Assembly (NCBI GenBank): GCA_001600355.1 | Contig: BCJU01000004.1 | Location: 744,001-808,000 of the forward strand | Source of the DNA: Meira nashicola | Lineage: Eukaryota; Basidiomycota; Exobasidiomycetes; Exobasidiales; Brachybasidiaceae | Direction of reading: 5' to 3' | Length of the DNA: 64,000 nt | Part shown: one piece after another, positions 50,751 to 60,779 of the stretch | How the letters are laid out: each line of letters begins with the position of its first letter | Numbering within the stretch: position 1 is the first letter of the stretch | Translations under genes and position numbers: made by a program | The notes under the pieces: generated by a model | What the model saw: the letters and a program-made list of their open reading frames with translations, nothing else | What the model was told of the DNA's origin: nothing | Databases searched by the model: none

Positions 50751-51497
50751 TCATTTACCGTTCGAGCCTTCTCCTTCTTCTTCTTCTTCTTCTTCTAAGT
50801 CAGAAGGGTAGATTGTTTTTTTAAGCTTTTTGGCTTTTTGACTTTGTGATTGAAGTTTTTCCTGTTCACGTTTACGTTTTTGCCATTTGCTTTTTTGTTG
50901 ATTATGTTTTAAGCGTTGAGCAGGTGTAGAATTATCTCTATACTTTTGTGAATATTCTCTTCTCTTTGCTCGAGTTTCTTCTAATTTCTTTTCATCTAAA
51001 TTTATATACCATTTATGACTACTCGGATTGGCATACTTGTATGTTTCAGAATGTCTTGGTTTAATAAAACTCTTTTTTGGTTTATTAATATTATTTTTCG
51101 CTTTTCTTATCTTTGTTTGATTAGAAATTTGTTTAATACGTTTTTGTCTTTCTTCTTTGGTTAATAATTTATATCGGTTTCTACTTTTTGCAAGAACACT
51201 TTGAGCTTGTTTATAATAATTAGCTTTTGAACTTGCATTATTTTTATCTCTTTCAGATAGTGTATCCCAATGAATACAACCAGGCCTATGAATATCACAA
51301 TCTTTTTCTGCTTTCTGAACAGGTGGTGTAGAATTTATGACATTATGTGATAAAGATTTACTTTGTGCTTCATTTGTTTGTTCGATGCCATCAGAAGATG
51401 ATGGAGATGGTGTTTTATTCAAATCAATCGACCTAGCTGTTTCTGTATTTGTGAAGAGAGCAAAAAATATAATAATCTTGGTAAATGTCAAGCACAT
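50751..51497 (-). CDS. C1: secreted DLNxxP / CxHW-like basic effector candidate, single exon
   Basis: 248 residues from ATG 51497, no intron, the longest member. The signal peptide ends near residue 22. IDLNKTPSPSS (residues 24-34) is an exact DLNxxP. The metal-like block is CDIHRPGCIHW (67-77), with one extra residue in the first half compared with the B family, followed by DTLS. The basic region has LLTKEERQK, INLDEKKLE and NSTPAQRLK units. The protein ends in an acidic poly-Glu run encoded by a TTC/TTCTTC microsatellite (about 50773-50796), unique in the family. It lies about 39 kb from the main cluster. Confidence 0.82.
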   Translation of the reverse strand: MCLTFTKIIIFFALFTNTETARSIDLNKTPSPSSSDGIEQTNEAQSKSLSHNVINSTPPVQKAEKDCDIHRPGCIHWDTLSERDKNNASSKANYYKQAQSVLAKSRNRYKLLTKEERQKRIKQISNQTKIRKAKNNINKPKKSFIKPRHSETYKYANPSSHKWYINLDEKKLEETRAKRREYSQKYRDNSTPAQRLKHNQQKSKWQKRKREQEKLQSQSQKAKKLKKTIYPSDLEEEEEEEGEGSNGK

Positions 51498-51596
51498 AGC
51501 GAATTTCTGATGGCAGTATAACTTTAAAGAAAAGATCCCAAGGCAGAATGAGTCTTCATTATAGACAAATTACACAGCATTTACAGATATAAAATT

Positions 51597-51602
51597 GCCC
51601 CG
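51597..51602 (+). promoter_or_regulatory. GCCCCG box upstream of C1
   Basis: GCCCCG lies 100 bp before the C1 ATG. Confidence 0.48.
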
Positions 51603-51659
51603 ATTACAGTTTCATGAAGTCACATTGAATACACAAATCACGAAATACATTAATTGCAA

Positions 51660-52339
51660 TTATTCTTGCGTATCATTCTTTTTATTGCTTCGAAACCCTT
51701 TACGATACTTTTTCATATATTCAGCTTTTTGCTTACTTTTCTCTAAGAGTATTTCTGCTTTCGTGTTTGAAATTCGTTTATCTTGGCTTTTCTGGATTTG
51801 ATTTAATCGCTTTTGTTTCTTTTCAGGTGTAAGATTGTGATAATATGTTTTATTCTTCTTAGCGATTTTCACTTTAAACTGCGTTAATGAGAAAGACAAA
51901 AGTGATAAAAACCTCAGTTCTATAATTTATTCAACGATATAATCACCTCTTCATTGTATGCAAGCCTTTTATAAATTCTTTGTTTATCTTTTCGAGTCAT
52001 TGATATCCAATGTGGACAACCAATATGATGAACACGAGTTGAAGTACACATTACACTTTCAGGATTCTGCTTTGGTCGAGCGAAAGATTGATCTTGAATT
52101 GTTCTAGTCCGATAGGCTTCTTTGGTTCTAGATTTGGATTTTTTCGTTGTTTCAGGAATAAGAACGCTCTCAACATTTTCTGGCGAAGAAGGTAAAGGTA
52201 TAGGTATAGATAAATTTAAATCAATCGAATGGACAGGTGAATGATTCAGATCAAATTTATTCATCGAATGAACTTGCTCTAAGAAAGTGCAAAATAACAA
52301 TGAGAGAAATTGCAGACAACAATATTTATGCTTTGACAT
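51660..52339 (-). CDS. C2: secreted effector candidate with two DLN motifs, 2 exons
   Basis: Exons 52339-51947 and 51878-51660 with a 68-bp GTGATT...CAG intron in phase 0 give 203 residues. The frame extends to an ATG at 52393, but ATG 52339 gives the compact signal peptide (residues 1-25). Two EAR-like motifs follow: FDLNHSP (29-35) and IDLNLSIP (39-46). The Cys/His block is reduced: HHIGCPHW (104-111) keeps the second His, Cys and HW but lacks the first Cys at its normal place. Exon 2 is Lys/Arg-rich with a NLTPEKKQK unit and ends RSNKKNDTQE. The intron position equals intron 1 of A genes, B3 and B5. Confidence 0.8.
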
Positions 52340-52416
52340 GATCCTTGTGGTGGTGGAAGTAGTCAGAGACAAAACTGATGCACAATCTCTCATCTTGCTT
52401 GTCAATATAACTCTAA

Positions 52417-52422
52417 GCCCCT
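52417..52422 (+). promoter_or_regulatory. GCCCCT box upstream of C2
   Basis: GCCCCT in the context TAAGCCCCTTC lies 78 bp before the C2 ATG. Confidence 0.48.
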
Positions 52423-52486
52423 TCTCTCTCTTCTCATACGCGGAAAGTATATATAAACAACTTTAATCTGTTTGCCACATTCTATA

Positions 52487-54730
52487 TTACACTATGCTAC
52501 TAGGAAACCAAGGATGGGATTTTGAGGAATACACAAGCGGGATTAAGGAAGGTCCAGTTGAAATGCTCTCATTCCGTAAAGCATCCGAGAGGGCCTGTAT
52601 AATAATTGTCAAATCTTGTTTCAATGTTATGATATTGTGATCAGATTGCTGTTCAGTTGAAATTAATTCTTCACAATATGCAATAGATTGTTCTAAATCG
52701 CCCTTTGCTTCACGCATTCGTTCTTCCCAACCAATCTCGATCGAATGGGTCATCTCTACATCTTCTCTGAAAGCTTCCCAAAACTTTAAAAGGTTTTTAA
52801 AAGATTCAGGTTGTGATCGAACTTGAAGCCATTTGAATCGTTTACGAAACATAGTTTGTTGAATTTGATCATCTTTAGGCGATCCTAGCCAAGAGTGTTG
52901 ACCGCATTCCATATCCTTCGTTGCATCATTATGAAGCAAATACATAGCCCTGCTCGAATGATAAACGATCGATGTCCAATTCTGTAGCACGCCCCGTCTT
53001 GGCTGAGCTGTTGATACATGACCCCAAGAAGAGAGAGCTGACCATAGCTCTATTTGCTCTTTGCTGATTTGACATGTCATCCAATATACCGATAAAAGTT
53101 CTTCTGTCCGGTAAAGCTCCAATTCTATTCCAGAAAATATGCAATGTAGCATTGTATCCAAAGCAAATGATTGAATAGCCCAAAAGAGTAAATCGGGATG
53201 CATGATTTTCCCTTCGAGTACATTAGCCAATTGCGATCCTAAACTGCTTGCTTCGTCTGCCAAACCAGCCAGATCACCGTATGAATGTGCCAATCTACGC
53301 TTAGATCTAGATCTATTCTCTGCTAAATTACCCAAATGTGCAACCAATTGACCCGACAATCTATCCAAGAAGCGCACCAAGCGTTTCTCTAGCATCGTTG
53401 CTTGATCAGGTCTGATTCCTGGCACGGCCCAGATGAATTGCGGAATCGATTCTACGTCCATACCAACGACATCAAGCAAAAAGCTTACTGCAATAAATCG
53501 AAGTGGTTTTGTGAGAGCAATGGTGGAGTCTGTACACACTGCCGATCGCCATAAAGATCGTACGTAAGGAGGCGCAGGGTTACGCTGGAATGAGATTGCT
53601 TTACGATCGAAGAATTGTTTCCATGTCAACCAAGTTTGCTTGCTTCTTGCTAACTCACAAAATTCTTGCATTCCTTCAAAAATGGCTTTATAGATTTTAA
53701 TCGTTTCAAGCGGAGAATTCAATTCTAAAGGCTGAGGTGGAGCAATGGCTATTGGGGTATATGTCGATTTGTAATCAGATGCATGTCTGCAAAACCAAGG
53801 ATCGAAAGCGTTTTGTGATTGAAGACTGGGTGCATTTGCCAAATCTGGTTGATTTAGCTTTGATGAACCTTCGTTTAGGGCTTCAATTTGCATACCGGCA
53901 GATGCAATGTACCCAACAGCTTGATCTAGAGATGATTCTATATCCGTTGTACGTCGAAAGGTTGTGCTGGGATCCATGCGGGAGAATAACGTGATAGCAG
54001 AAAGGAAACATTTTCGAAATGATAGTCTGTCTTGCAAAGCTTTTCGTTCATTCTCTCCTATTGAATCTTTATTACTATCCAACCAGCTCAAAGCGCTATC
54101 AAGTAAACCCAAAGCATTCTGTGGGTCCAAATCTTCCAAAAGTGAAACACCGGCTTTGTCTCCCATATAATCTTCACCATCCAAAACATGTCCTTTTACC
54201 AATTCGTCCCAAATCAAACCGACTGTTTTGAGAATGGCGATCAGGAAAGGTCGTAAAATGAATCCGACAAGCGATGGCGTTTTGGAATTGGTTGGATGAA
54301 TAGAGGATAGATGATGAACATACAAGCATGTATGAATAGTTTGCGAGAGTGAAGCGCCTGATAGAGATGCACTTTCCAACCATGCTGCTTCACAAGCTAA
54401 AATTCTATCCATCATCCAAATGATATCCAAAGTTGTAAGTTGAGCAAAAACATCAAAAGAATGAATTGAACTTCCTTGTGCAGGAGGTAATTGGTCGCAT
54501 TTAGCCATTAATTGAGGTGGTATTGGTTGCATTCCTCCATCAACACGAGGATCTAAGATTTGAATTGCAGCCATTGCATCCATCAATGTTAATTCAGGAA
54601 CGGAAACCATTTGTCCAGGCTTTAGATCTTTACATGCTCCTTTGAGTATATCCAATAAAGAGTTATGCCCCCCATTTTGCTGCCTGTTCTCCATTGAAGG
54701 AATTGTTGACGTAAATGCATCTTCGGTCAT
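52487..54730 (-). CDS. MAK10: NatC N-terminal acetyltransferase auxiliary subunit
   Basis: 747 residues from ATG 54730, single exon. The N-terminal signature LKPGQMVSVPELTLMDAMAAIQILDPRVDGGM is characteristic of Mak10/NAA35 (key parts: LTLMDAM and DPRMD-like DPRVDGG). The rest is largely helical, as in the family, with a conserved FILRPFLIAI-type segment near 160. With the catalytic subunit Naa30/Mak3 and Naa38/Mak31 it acetylates nascent Met-Leu/Ile/Phe N-termini at the ribosome. Length fits NAA35 (about 730). It starts right after the effector island and is transcribed towards it. Confidence 0.9.
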   Translation of the reverse strand: MTEDAFTSTIPSMENRQQNGGHNSLLDILKGACKDLKPGQMVSVPELTLMDAMAAIQILDPRVDGGMQPIPPQLMAKCDQLPPAQGSSIHSFDVFAQLTTLDIIWMMDRILACEAAWLESASLSGASLSQTIHTCLYVHHLSSIHPTNSKTPSLVGFILRPFLIAILKTVGLIWDELVKGHVLDGEDYMGDKAGVSLLEDLDPQNALGLLDSALSWLDSNKDSIGENERKALQDRLSFRKCFLSAITLFSRMDPSTTFRRTTDIESSLDQAVGYIASAGMQIEALNEGSSKLNQPDLANAPSLQSQNAFDPWFCRHASDYKSTYTPIAIAPPQPLELNSPLETIKIYKAIFEGMQEFCELARSKQTWLTWKQFFDRKAISFQRNPAPPYVRSLWRSAVCTDSTIALTKPLRFIAVSFLLDVVGMDVESIPQFIWAVPGIRPDQATMLEKRLVRFLDRLSGQLVAHLGNLAENRSRSKRRLAHSYGDLAGLADEASSLGSQLANVLEGKIMHPDLLFWAIQSFALDTMLHCIFSGIELELYRTEELLSVYWMTCQISKEQIELWSALSSWGHVSTAQPRRGVLQNWTSIVYHSSRAMYLLHNDATKDMECGQHSWLGSPKDDQIQQTMFRKRFKWLQVRSQPESFKNLLKFWEAFREDVEMTHSIEIGWEERMREAKGDLEQSIAYCEELISTEQQSDHNIITLKQDLTIIIQALSDALRNESISTGPSLIPLVYSSKSHPWFPSSIV

Positions 54731-55204
54731 TGTGTCATACGATTTTCCTCAATCAAACACTTTCCGAACTCTCTATTCAATTTTGATTTGTCGTACGATG
54801 AGCATGATGTGTTGTTGGTTGATGTACAAAAAAGAAAATTAGTTGAAACAATTCCGGGTAAAACACGCGGACTTCCCGATCTCCGCGTTTGGTTGTTGTG
54901 TACTTTTTCTGATTCGGTAAAAAGGCAGATTTTAAAGTGGAACCTATTTTCATCATTGATCGATATCAAATTCATCGTGTATATAGAATGTGACTAAAGA
55001 TACAGTTTATGTGCCCTAAAAAGAAATGATTGAGTATGTATACAAGTACAAAATGCAACAATTGAGAATAAAACAAAGCAGTCGTAAAAAAGAAGCCGAA
55101 ATAGAGAAGGTATGGGTATTCGTTCGTGTATTTAGTGTTGTTGTTGTTGTTGTTGTTGTGTTTGGATCAGAGTTGGTATTCGTGTATTTCCTGTTCCTGA
55201 TAAA
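54731..55204. other. Intergenic spacer with GTT repeat
   Basis: 474 bp between two minus-strand genes: promoter of MAK10 and 3' flank of the next gene. A TTG/GTT trinucleotide run is at about 55137-55160. No gene seen. Confidence 0.35.
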
Positions 55205-56452
55205 TTAAACGGTATGTCCATTCCTACGTAAAGCACGAATAGGAGAATTATTATCGTTTTCTGTTTCTTGCGAAACAAAGACAAACGTTCTACCATCATC
55301 GCCTGTAGGAACGAGAGTAATGCTATTTGAACGTGCAGCTAATTGTTTAGCAATCGTAATTTTATCTGCTTCTTCGGGTTGTGGAACAATTGCTTTCGTC
55401 CTTCTACTGTCCATAATGAATCCGCTATCTTCGTTATGGACTTCCATTTCTGTTGGAACGCTCGATAATGTAGATCTATATGATTGAAAACGAGAAGATG
55501 TCATTGATGTATAACGAGAAGAAGCTTGAGAAGAATTCATTCTTAATGATGCTGTTGGACGTTTACCGACATGTAAAAGATTAGCATCTTGAACGTCCTT
55601 TCTTGCGATCGTATCAACTTCGATCGCTTCTGGTGGTTCAATAACCCCTCCTTCTTTGAATATTTGCCATGTTTCTTCTTCGCTTGGAGTGGTAACATGA
55701 TTACCGTATTGTTGAAATCCAAAGCTAGCACTTGAACTTGCAGGAATGGAACTAGTTGTTGATTGGGTATCATATTCCTCCGATTCATCACAAGAAGAGA
55801 TCGGTGCAAGTACAATACCTTCTGGTGGTGTTTCAGGTGAAAGTTGTTCTAATTCTCCACTTTCATTAGAAGGTTGAGTTGCAGTTTCAGATGCTCTTCT
55901 TGATGTATCTTGTTGTTGTGAAAGACTGCTAAAACTTGTTGTACTATCTCTATCGCTACTACAACGTGAAAGTGTTCCCCTATTCGGCCTTTGTTTTCTG
56001 CCAAAAGATGTGCTCATAGATGTGCTCATAGAAACAGATGCAGGTCCAGGTCTAGACATTCTTCCACTTCTTCCCTCGGATAATTGCCTTTCTGTTGCTT
56101 TTGGAGTTGTAAAGAAAGAAGTGAACAATTCATCACAAGGAAATGTTACTTCAGGAGTTGTAACTCCTAATGTGTTGGCGTATATAGATGATGTATTCCT
56201 TCTAGGAGAATCTATCTCATTAGTGCTGTTACGAAATCTTGATTTTGACATTTGCGATTGAGAAGCATGTTTTCGCATTTCTGTTGATCCTTTTGCAAAA
56301 TCGGTTGGTAAATCATGCTGATTGGAAACGGGCGATTTAGGTGACATTGGCTGTCTGACTAAAAGTTGACCAAGATGTTCACTCAAGAAATCATCATCGA
56401 GTATGTTTGCCTTTCTAACTGTTGAAGGACTTTTTTGATTGTATTCTGACAT
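55205..56452 (-). CDS. Ser-rich, largely disordered protein of unknown function
   Basis: 415 residues from ATG 56452; the frame continues upstream to residue -27, but the proximal ATG follows a typical spacer. The sequence is dominated by Ser, Thr, Gln, Glu and Asn, with short conserved-looking islands: KANILDDDFLSEHLGQLL near the start, FPCDELFTSFFTTPKA (about 105-120), EEETWQIFKEGGVIEPPEAI near 260, and a C-terminal GDDGRTFVFVSQETEND strand-like segment. No catalytic motif or membrane segment is visible. The codon pattern and the unbroken frame support a real gene. Function unknown. Confidence 0.75.
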   Translation of the reverse strand: MSEYNQKSPSTVRKANILDDDFLSEHLGQLLVRQPMSPKSPVSNQHDLPTDFAKGSTEMRKHASQSQMSKSRFRNSTNEIDSPRRNTSSIYANTLGVTTPEVTFPCDELFTSFFTTPKATERQLSEGRSGRMSRPGPASVSMSTSMSTSFGRKQRPNRGTLSRCSSDRDSTTSFSSLSQQQDTSRRASETATQPSNESGELEQLSPETPPEGIVLAPISSCDESEEYDTQSTTSSIPASSSASFGFQQYGNHVTTPSEEETWQIFKEGGVIEPPEAIEVDTIARKDVQDANLLHVGKRPTASLRMNSSQASSRYTSMTSSRFQSYRSTLSSVPTEMEVHNEDSGFIMDSRRTKAIVPQPEEADKITIAKQLAARSNSITLVPTGDDGRTFVFVSQETENDNNSPIRALRRNGHTV

Positions 56453-57794
56453 TGTAAAAAGGCAAAAATTGCCGTCGAGAGGAGTGAGTTGTCGTGGCGC
56501 CTTTATAGATGCTATTCCAAAATGGGTATCCAAAATGAGAATTCAGTGGCGATCCAAAAATGCAATCAAATGAAAAAAAGAGAGAAAGGTCGTATAACGA
56601 TTATCGATGACTATGGAAATGAACGACGCCGCCGGCTTTTTTCATTACTCCCGATGATGAATCTCAGGTGAAGGCGATGAAGGTAAGAGGAGGTAAAAGT
56701 GAAAATTGATACTTGGCCGTAACTTTTTTTTAGCATAGCTTATTACAACATCAAAATAAGTACGTCAGAAGATATGCATGAATGTATGCGCAGGGCTGCT
56801 TTTTGTCTTGAATACGTACAGAAAGCTTAGGCAACCTTTTTCATTTTCTCAAAAGTCCATCTCCAACAAACAATTAAAAAAATTTCCCGCTGATTATGCC
56901 TGTATTCGAAGAAGGCTAACGGTAGCAGAGGAAGAGCAGGTAGGTACATCGATATATGGACTGATTGCATTGTAGACACATGCGCGCTGTTCCCGATCGT
57001 GAGGAAGAAAAGCAGTTTTTGATGTTTTTCTCTCTCTCCTATGGTAGTGTATTGCATGCATAAATTTTGTAGACCCTTGCGCCCATACATACATTTAAAA
57101 GGATCTGCAGTGCCGAATTTTTAAACGGGGCAAAGTGCCTGAAGCTGTCTTGTGTTTTGCCACAAGGCGTTATGCAATGCATCTTTATCGATCCAAAAGG
57201 CAAGAAATGGCCAAAGCCTTGTCTTTCTCTGCAAATCGAAAAGCGGTGGAGGAGGCAAAATAGCGCGCTTTTTTTTTGGTTTGTTTTTGACAATGCAACT
57301 CCACTCAGCCCAAATGCAATTTAATCAATAAAGAGATACATCTCCGCTTCTATCAGTATTTTTACTTAACCGTTAACTGCTCATGTGCCCTAAGCATGCA
57401 TATCTCGATCGAAGACCCTATTTTATACTCCGAACTGTCGCGATCGAGAAAAAGTGCAGCTCATTAAAATCACACGCGCATAAATACTCGAGAATTACTG
57501 TGATTATATAACATTCATAACGCAATACGACAAACAAGTAGTACTATGCGGGCGGGGGTTTGAGAAATGCAAAAGTATATATAAAAGCATGATGGTAAAG
57601 ATCCTATGAACAAGTTAAAGAGTAATATGAGATATGTGCATAAACATAATCTTGAAAAAAAAAAAAGAGATAAGAATGTTAAAGGTGTGACACTGAGTGA
57701 AATATTTTGATGATTGATATGCAAATAAAAGAACAAATGTGTGCGCTGCGCATGAGAGTAAGAATAAATAGAAAAGAATATTGAGCAAAGATAA
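56453..57794. other. Intergenic region without a supportable gene
   Basis: 1.34 kb between two minus-strand genes. Only short frames with random composition occur on either strand. A poly-A run (about 57654-57665) and A/T-rich sequence near 57480-57790 probably belong to the 3' flank of the PP1-targeting gene. Confidence 0.4.
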
Positions 57795-60779
57795 TCAATG
57801 AGATCGTGTCGGCGTAGAAGATCCGCTTCCACTTCCGTTTGTTGGGTAATTTGGGCTTAAAGGAGCAACAGCATGGATTGGCTGACCGTCAATCAGGACA
57901 CTTGCATTGCCAAAACCGCCATTGATGGGCATATCAGGAACCATACTTCCACCACTAGGCACTAAATCTGAATTCCAGCAAAATTTATTGACCAATTCCT
58001 GATAATCGCTCATACTTGCAGGTCGAAATTGCCTTGTCGAGTTACTACCATCTTCGGTTTCATTACTATCACTGGATGATAGAGATGTCAAAGAGACCGC
58101 GCTTCCGTTCAAATCTGCACTTGATCCATTGATGGGTTGTAAGTATGTTGGTTGGATAGTTGCTGGATTGCGACCAGAAATGGCGCCTTTCATGACAGAA
58201 TGCAAAGATTCTGGTGATGTCATATTGGACACCGTCGTATCACTCTCCATCGAAGAAATGCTCATCGATGGACTGAAAGGATTCGGCGACCCTCCGTCCG
58301 ATGGTGGGGATGAATGCGGTGAACTTTGCAAACTTTCCTCTGTTGAACTTGAACTTCCTCCTTTTTCATGTTTAACACTACCCAATTCATCAGTCCTTGT
58401 CATCAATGAAGCTTGAGGAATTGTGGAGGAAGCTTTGAGAGGTGAAAAAGCTTTGTCACGGCTATTGTTGCGTAGCATATCCATAGAGGAAACCGGAGAA
58501 AGACGGTTAGGTCCTGTAGGCGTGGTCGAACCAGGCGAGCTCACATGTCGGGAAGGTGGAAAGGAATGAAACCTTTCAGGACTATAGCTTCCATTCATTG
58601 TTTGGATGGCCAAAGTAGGCGTGACAGCAGGAGATGGTGTTGTACTTGCATTGACAGGCATATGTTCGACATTTTCGTCGCCTAATCCAGGCGAGATCAT
58701 ACCAAAGCGTGCATTAAAAGAAGATGCAGGCAGAGCAGTAACCAAATCGGTCTTGTTTGACGGAGGTGAAGCTGCTTGTACAGTGAACAAAGGCGCAGAA
58801 GATGTTGAAGAAGTGTTTGCAGGTACGCTATTTGCTGCAGCAACGTTCATTGGTCTTGCAGAGAAATAGTCCAATGCAGCTGCCCTTCCCTCTCCTGTTT
58901 TACGGCTGCCCGAACGTGGATTGCGTAAAGATTGACCGAAGTCGTATCGTGCAGTCCAGACGGAAGGAGAAGCCGATCTTGAATGTGGTAAGCCAGGTGA
59001 AGCAGGAGGTGAAGCGCGTTTGCGTAAAGAGTCAATTGGACTTGGAATTTCTTCTTCGTCATCCGAACGTAACTTCTCCAATTCTCTTTTCAAATCTTCC
59101 ATTGCGAAAACACCTCTGCCTCCAACACCGCGACGTGCCATTTCCATCACACGTGCACGTGTTGAAGCACTGGCGACAGAATCAGGAACATTTGCCCTTG
59201 GCGGAACGGAGTTTGGCATCGGTGTACTGACGGGTGTAGATGGCATCGGTCTTCTGCGGAAATCAAGTTGATAATTGTGACCTTCGTTGTTATCCCAAAA
59301 TTCGCCATCGCTAACTGTGTAGCGAAGACAAATGAACATACTCTTTGTCTCATGGGCTGCCGATCCACGCGGCCAATTGAGCAATTCATTCAATTTGATC
59401 GAAAAAGTGAATCGGTCTGCTTGACCACCTTTGATAGATTCAGCATATTCGGCCGAGACTTCACCAATGGTTGCCCAATGGTCCAAAGAGTAACGGACAG
59501 CAACCCATTTCTCAAAGGACATGTTGCGAACTTGAACCGTTCCTTTAACCGATCGAAGATCTTCGGCCAAGTAAATTCTTTCTAGGAACACTTCACGGTC
59601 AACGGATAAACGGGTGGAAGATGGGAAATTCGGCAATCGCAAAACGAGTTGCTCATCGACTGGTGGAGAATTTGAGCGAGCTCTCGAAGGGGAACTTGGA
59701 GAGTTGTCATTGGAGGAATTCCCGTTCTTCTTCCAAATGTATGGGAACATTTCTTTCTCTTCTTCGGTTTCTGTTTCAGTTTGCTCCGGACTTCCATCAC
59801 GAGAAACGGCTGTTGGTCTCTGCTTAAATTTAAACACTTTGACATGCTCCAATTGGGAATCAAAGTGGACATTTTTGGGAACCGTTGGTGTAGTTGGCAC
59901 AGACTTTGACGTCAAATTGCCCATAGGTAAACTTGGTGTACTATCAGATCTAGTTGTACGACCGGGCAAGAAATGGCTGACCGAACTTCTTGGCGTTTTG
60001 AGAGATGGTTTGATTGGATTACCGTGTCTGTCACGGATAATGCTATCTAATCTGGACTCGGTCACTGGTCCTTGTAAATCCTGCAAAGATGGAGAAGGAA
60101 TGCAAGCCAAATCGATTTGCAATCCTGCACTTGGCTCTTCCAATCCAGCGCCATCTTTTGATGGAAATTCAACATTGTCTCCTTTGCCTTGTGCATTCAA
60201 CACACTTTTTGCCAAATCTGAGTTAATTCGTCCAGGTAAGCTGGAAAAAGCAGGTGTCATTCGCATAACTCGAGGACGTCTACTTGCTTGTGCTTGTCGA
60301 AGTTTTGCTAGCTGTTCCTTTTCATCTTTTTCCGTTTTGGTTAATGCTGCGGGAGGAGAGGGTTCCCTTTGTGGAGAATCTGGAATGACATTGTGTGAAT
60401 TGTGCACTCTTGGCATTGGTTGCTGTGACGATGTAGATGAAGTTCTAGAAGATGAAGCAGTAGAGGGCGTAGAATAGCCCTGTTCTGTGCTTTCTATCGA
60501 AGGAGAGCGTTTGGCTCTTACCGGCAATGCTTGCTTTATCGGAGGGGACGATAAAGGTGTTGTAGACATTGATGATGTTGAGGTAGAATCTCCAAATCGT
60601 TTCTCCTGCGAAAAGCTGCGGACATGATGACGAGGTCTTGCCATGTTTCCACCAACTGAAGGTGAGGATGACCGAATATTTCCGGAGCACGATGAAGATG
60701 CTTGTGAATCTACGCCATTTAGACTATGGGTAGAGCTATATGGTAACATAGCGCTTGAATGGGTTGAAGAACAAAGCAT
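57795..60779 (-). CDS. Protein phosphatase 1 glycogen-targeting subunit (CBM21, GAC1 type)
   Basis: 994 residues from ATG 60779 (a GTG lies two codons earlier). A CBM21 domain spans about 398-509: LERIYLAEDLRSVKGTVQVRN, VAVRYSLDHWATIGEVSAEY, and the glycogen-binding DGEFWDNNEGHNYQLDF (given here by its core WDNNEGHNY). A PP1 docking motif KNVHF (RVxF type) lies at about 302-306, about 95 residues ahead, as in Gac1/Pig1 and animal PPP1R3. The rest is Ser/Pro-rich and probably disordered. The family brings PP1 to glycogen to activate glycogen synthase. Gac1 versus Pig2 orthology is not resolved. Confidence 0.9.
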   Translation of the reverse strand: MLCSSTHSSAMLPYSSTHSLNGVDSQASSSCSGNIRSSSPSVGGNMARPRHHVRSFSQEKRFGDSTSTSSMSTTPLSSPPIKQALPVRAKRSPSIESTEQGYSTPSTASSSRTSSTSSQQPMPRVHNSHNVIPDSPQREPSPPAALTKTEKDEKEQLAKLRQAQASRRPRVMRMTPAFSSLPGRINSDLAKSVLNAQGKGDNVEFPSKDGAGLEEPSAGLQIDLACIPSPSLQDLQGPVTESRLDSIIRDRHGNPIKPSLKTPRSSVSHFLPGRTTRSDSTPSLPMGNLTSKSVPTTPTVPKNVHFDSQLEHVKVFKFKQRPTAVSRDGSPEQTETETEEEKEMFPYIWKKNGNSSNDNSPSSPSRARSNSPPVDEQLVLRLPNFPSSTRLSVDREVFLERIYLAEDLRSVKGTVQVRNMSFEKWVAVRYSLDHWATIGEVSAEYAESIKGGQADRFTFSIKLNELLNWPRGSAAHETKSMFICLRYTVSDGEFWDNNEGHNYQLDFRRRPMPSTPVSTPMPNSVPPRANVPDSVASASTRARVMEMARRGVGGRGVFAMEDLKRELEKLRSDDEEEIPSPIDSLRKRASPPASPGLPHSRSASPSVWTARYDFGQSLRNPRSGSRKTGEGRAAALDYFSARPMNVAAANSVPANTSSTSSAPLFTVQAASPPSNKTDLVTALPASSFNARFGMISPGLGDENVEHMPVNASTTPSPAVTPTLAIQTMNGSYSPERFHSFPPSRHVSSPGSTTPTGPNRLSPVSSMDMLRNNSRDKAFSPLKASSTIPQASLMTRTDELGSVKHEKGGSSSSTEESLQSSPHSSPPSDGGSPNPFSPSMSISSMESDTTVSNMTSPESLHSVMKGAISGRNPATIQPTYLQPINGSSADLNGSAVSLTSLSSSDSNETEDGSNSTRQFRPASMSDYQELVNKFCWNSDLVPSGGSMVPDMPINGGFGNASVLIDGQPIHAVAPLSPNYPTNGSGSGSSTPTRSH

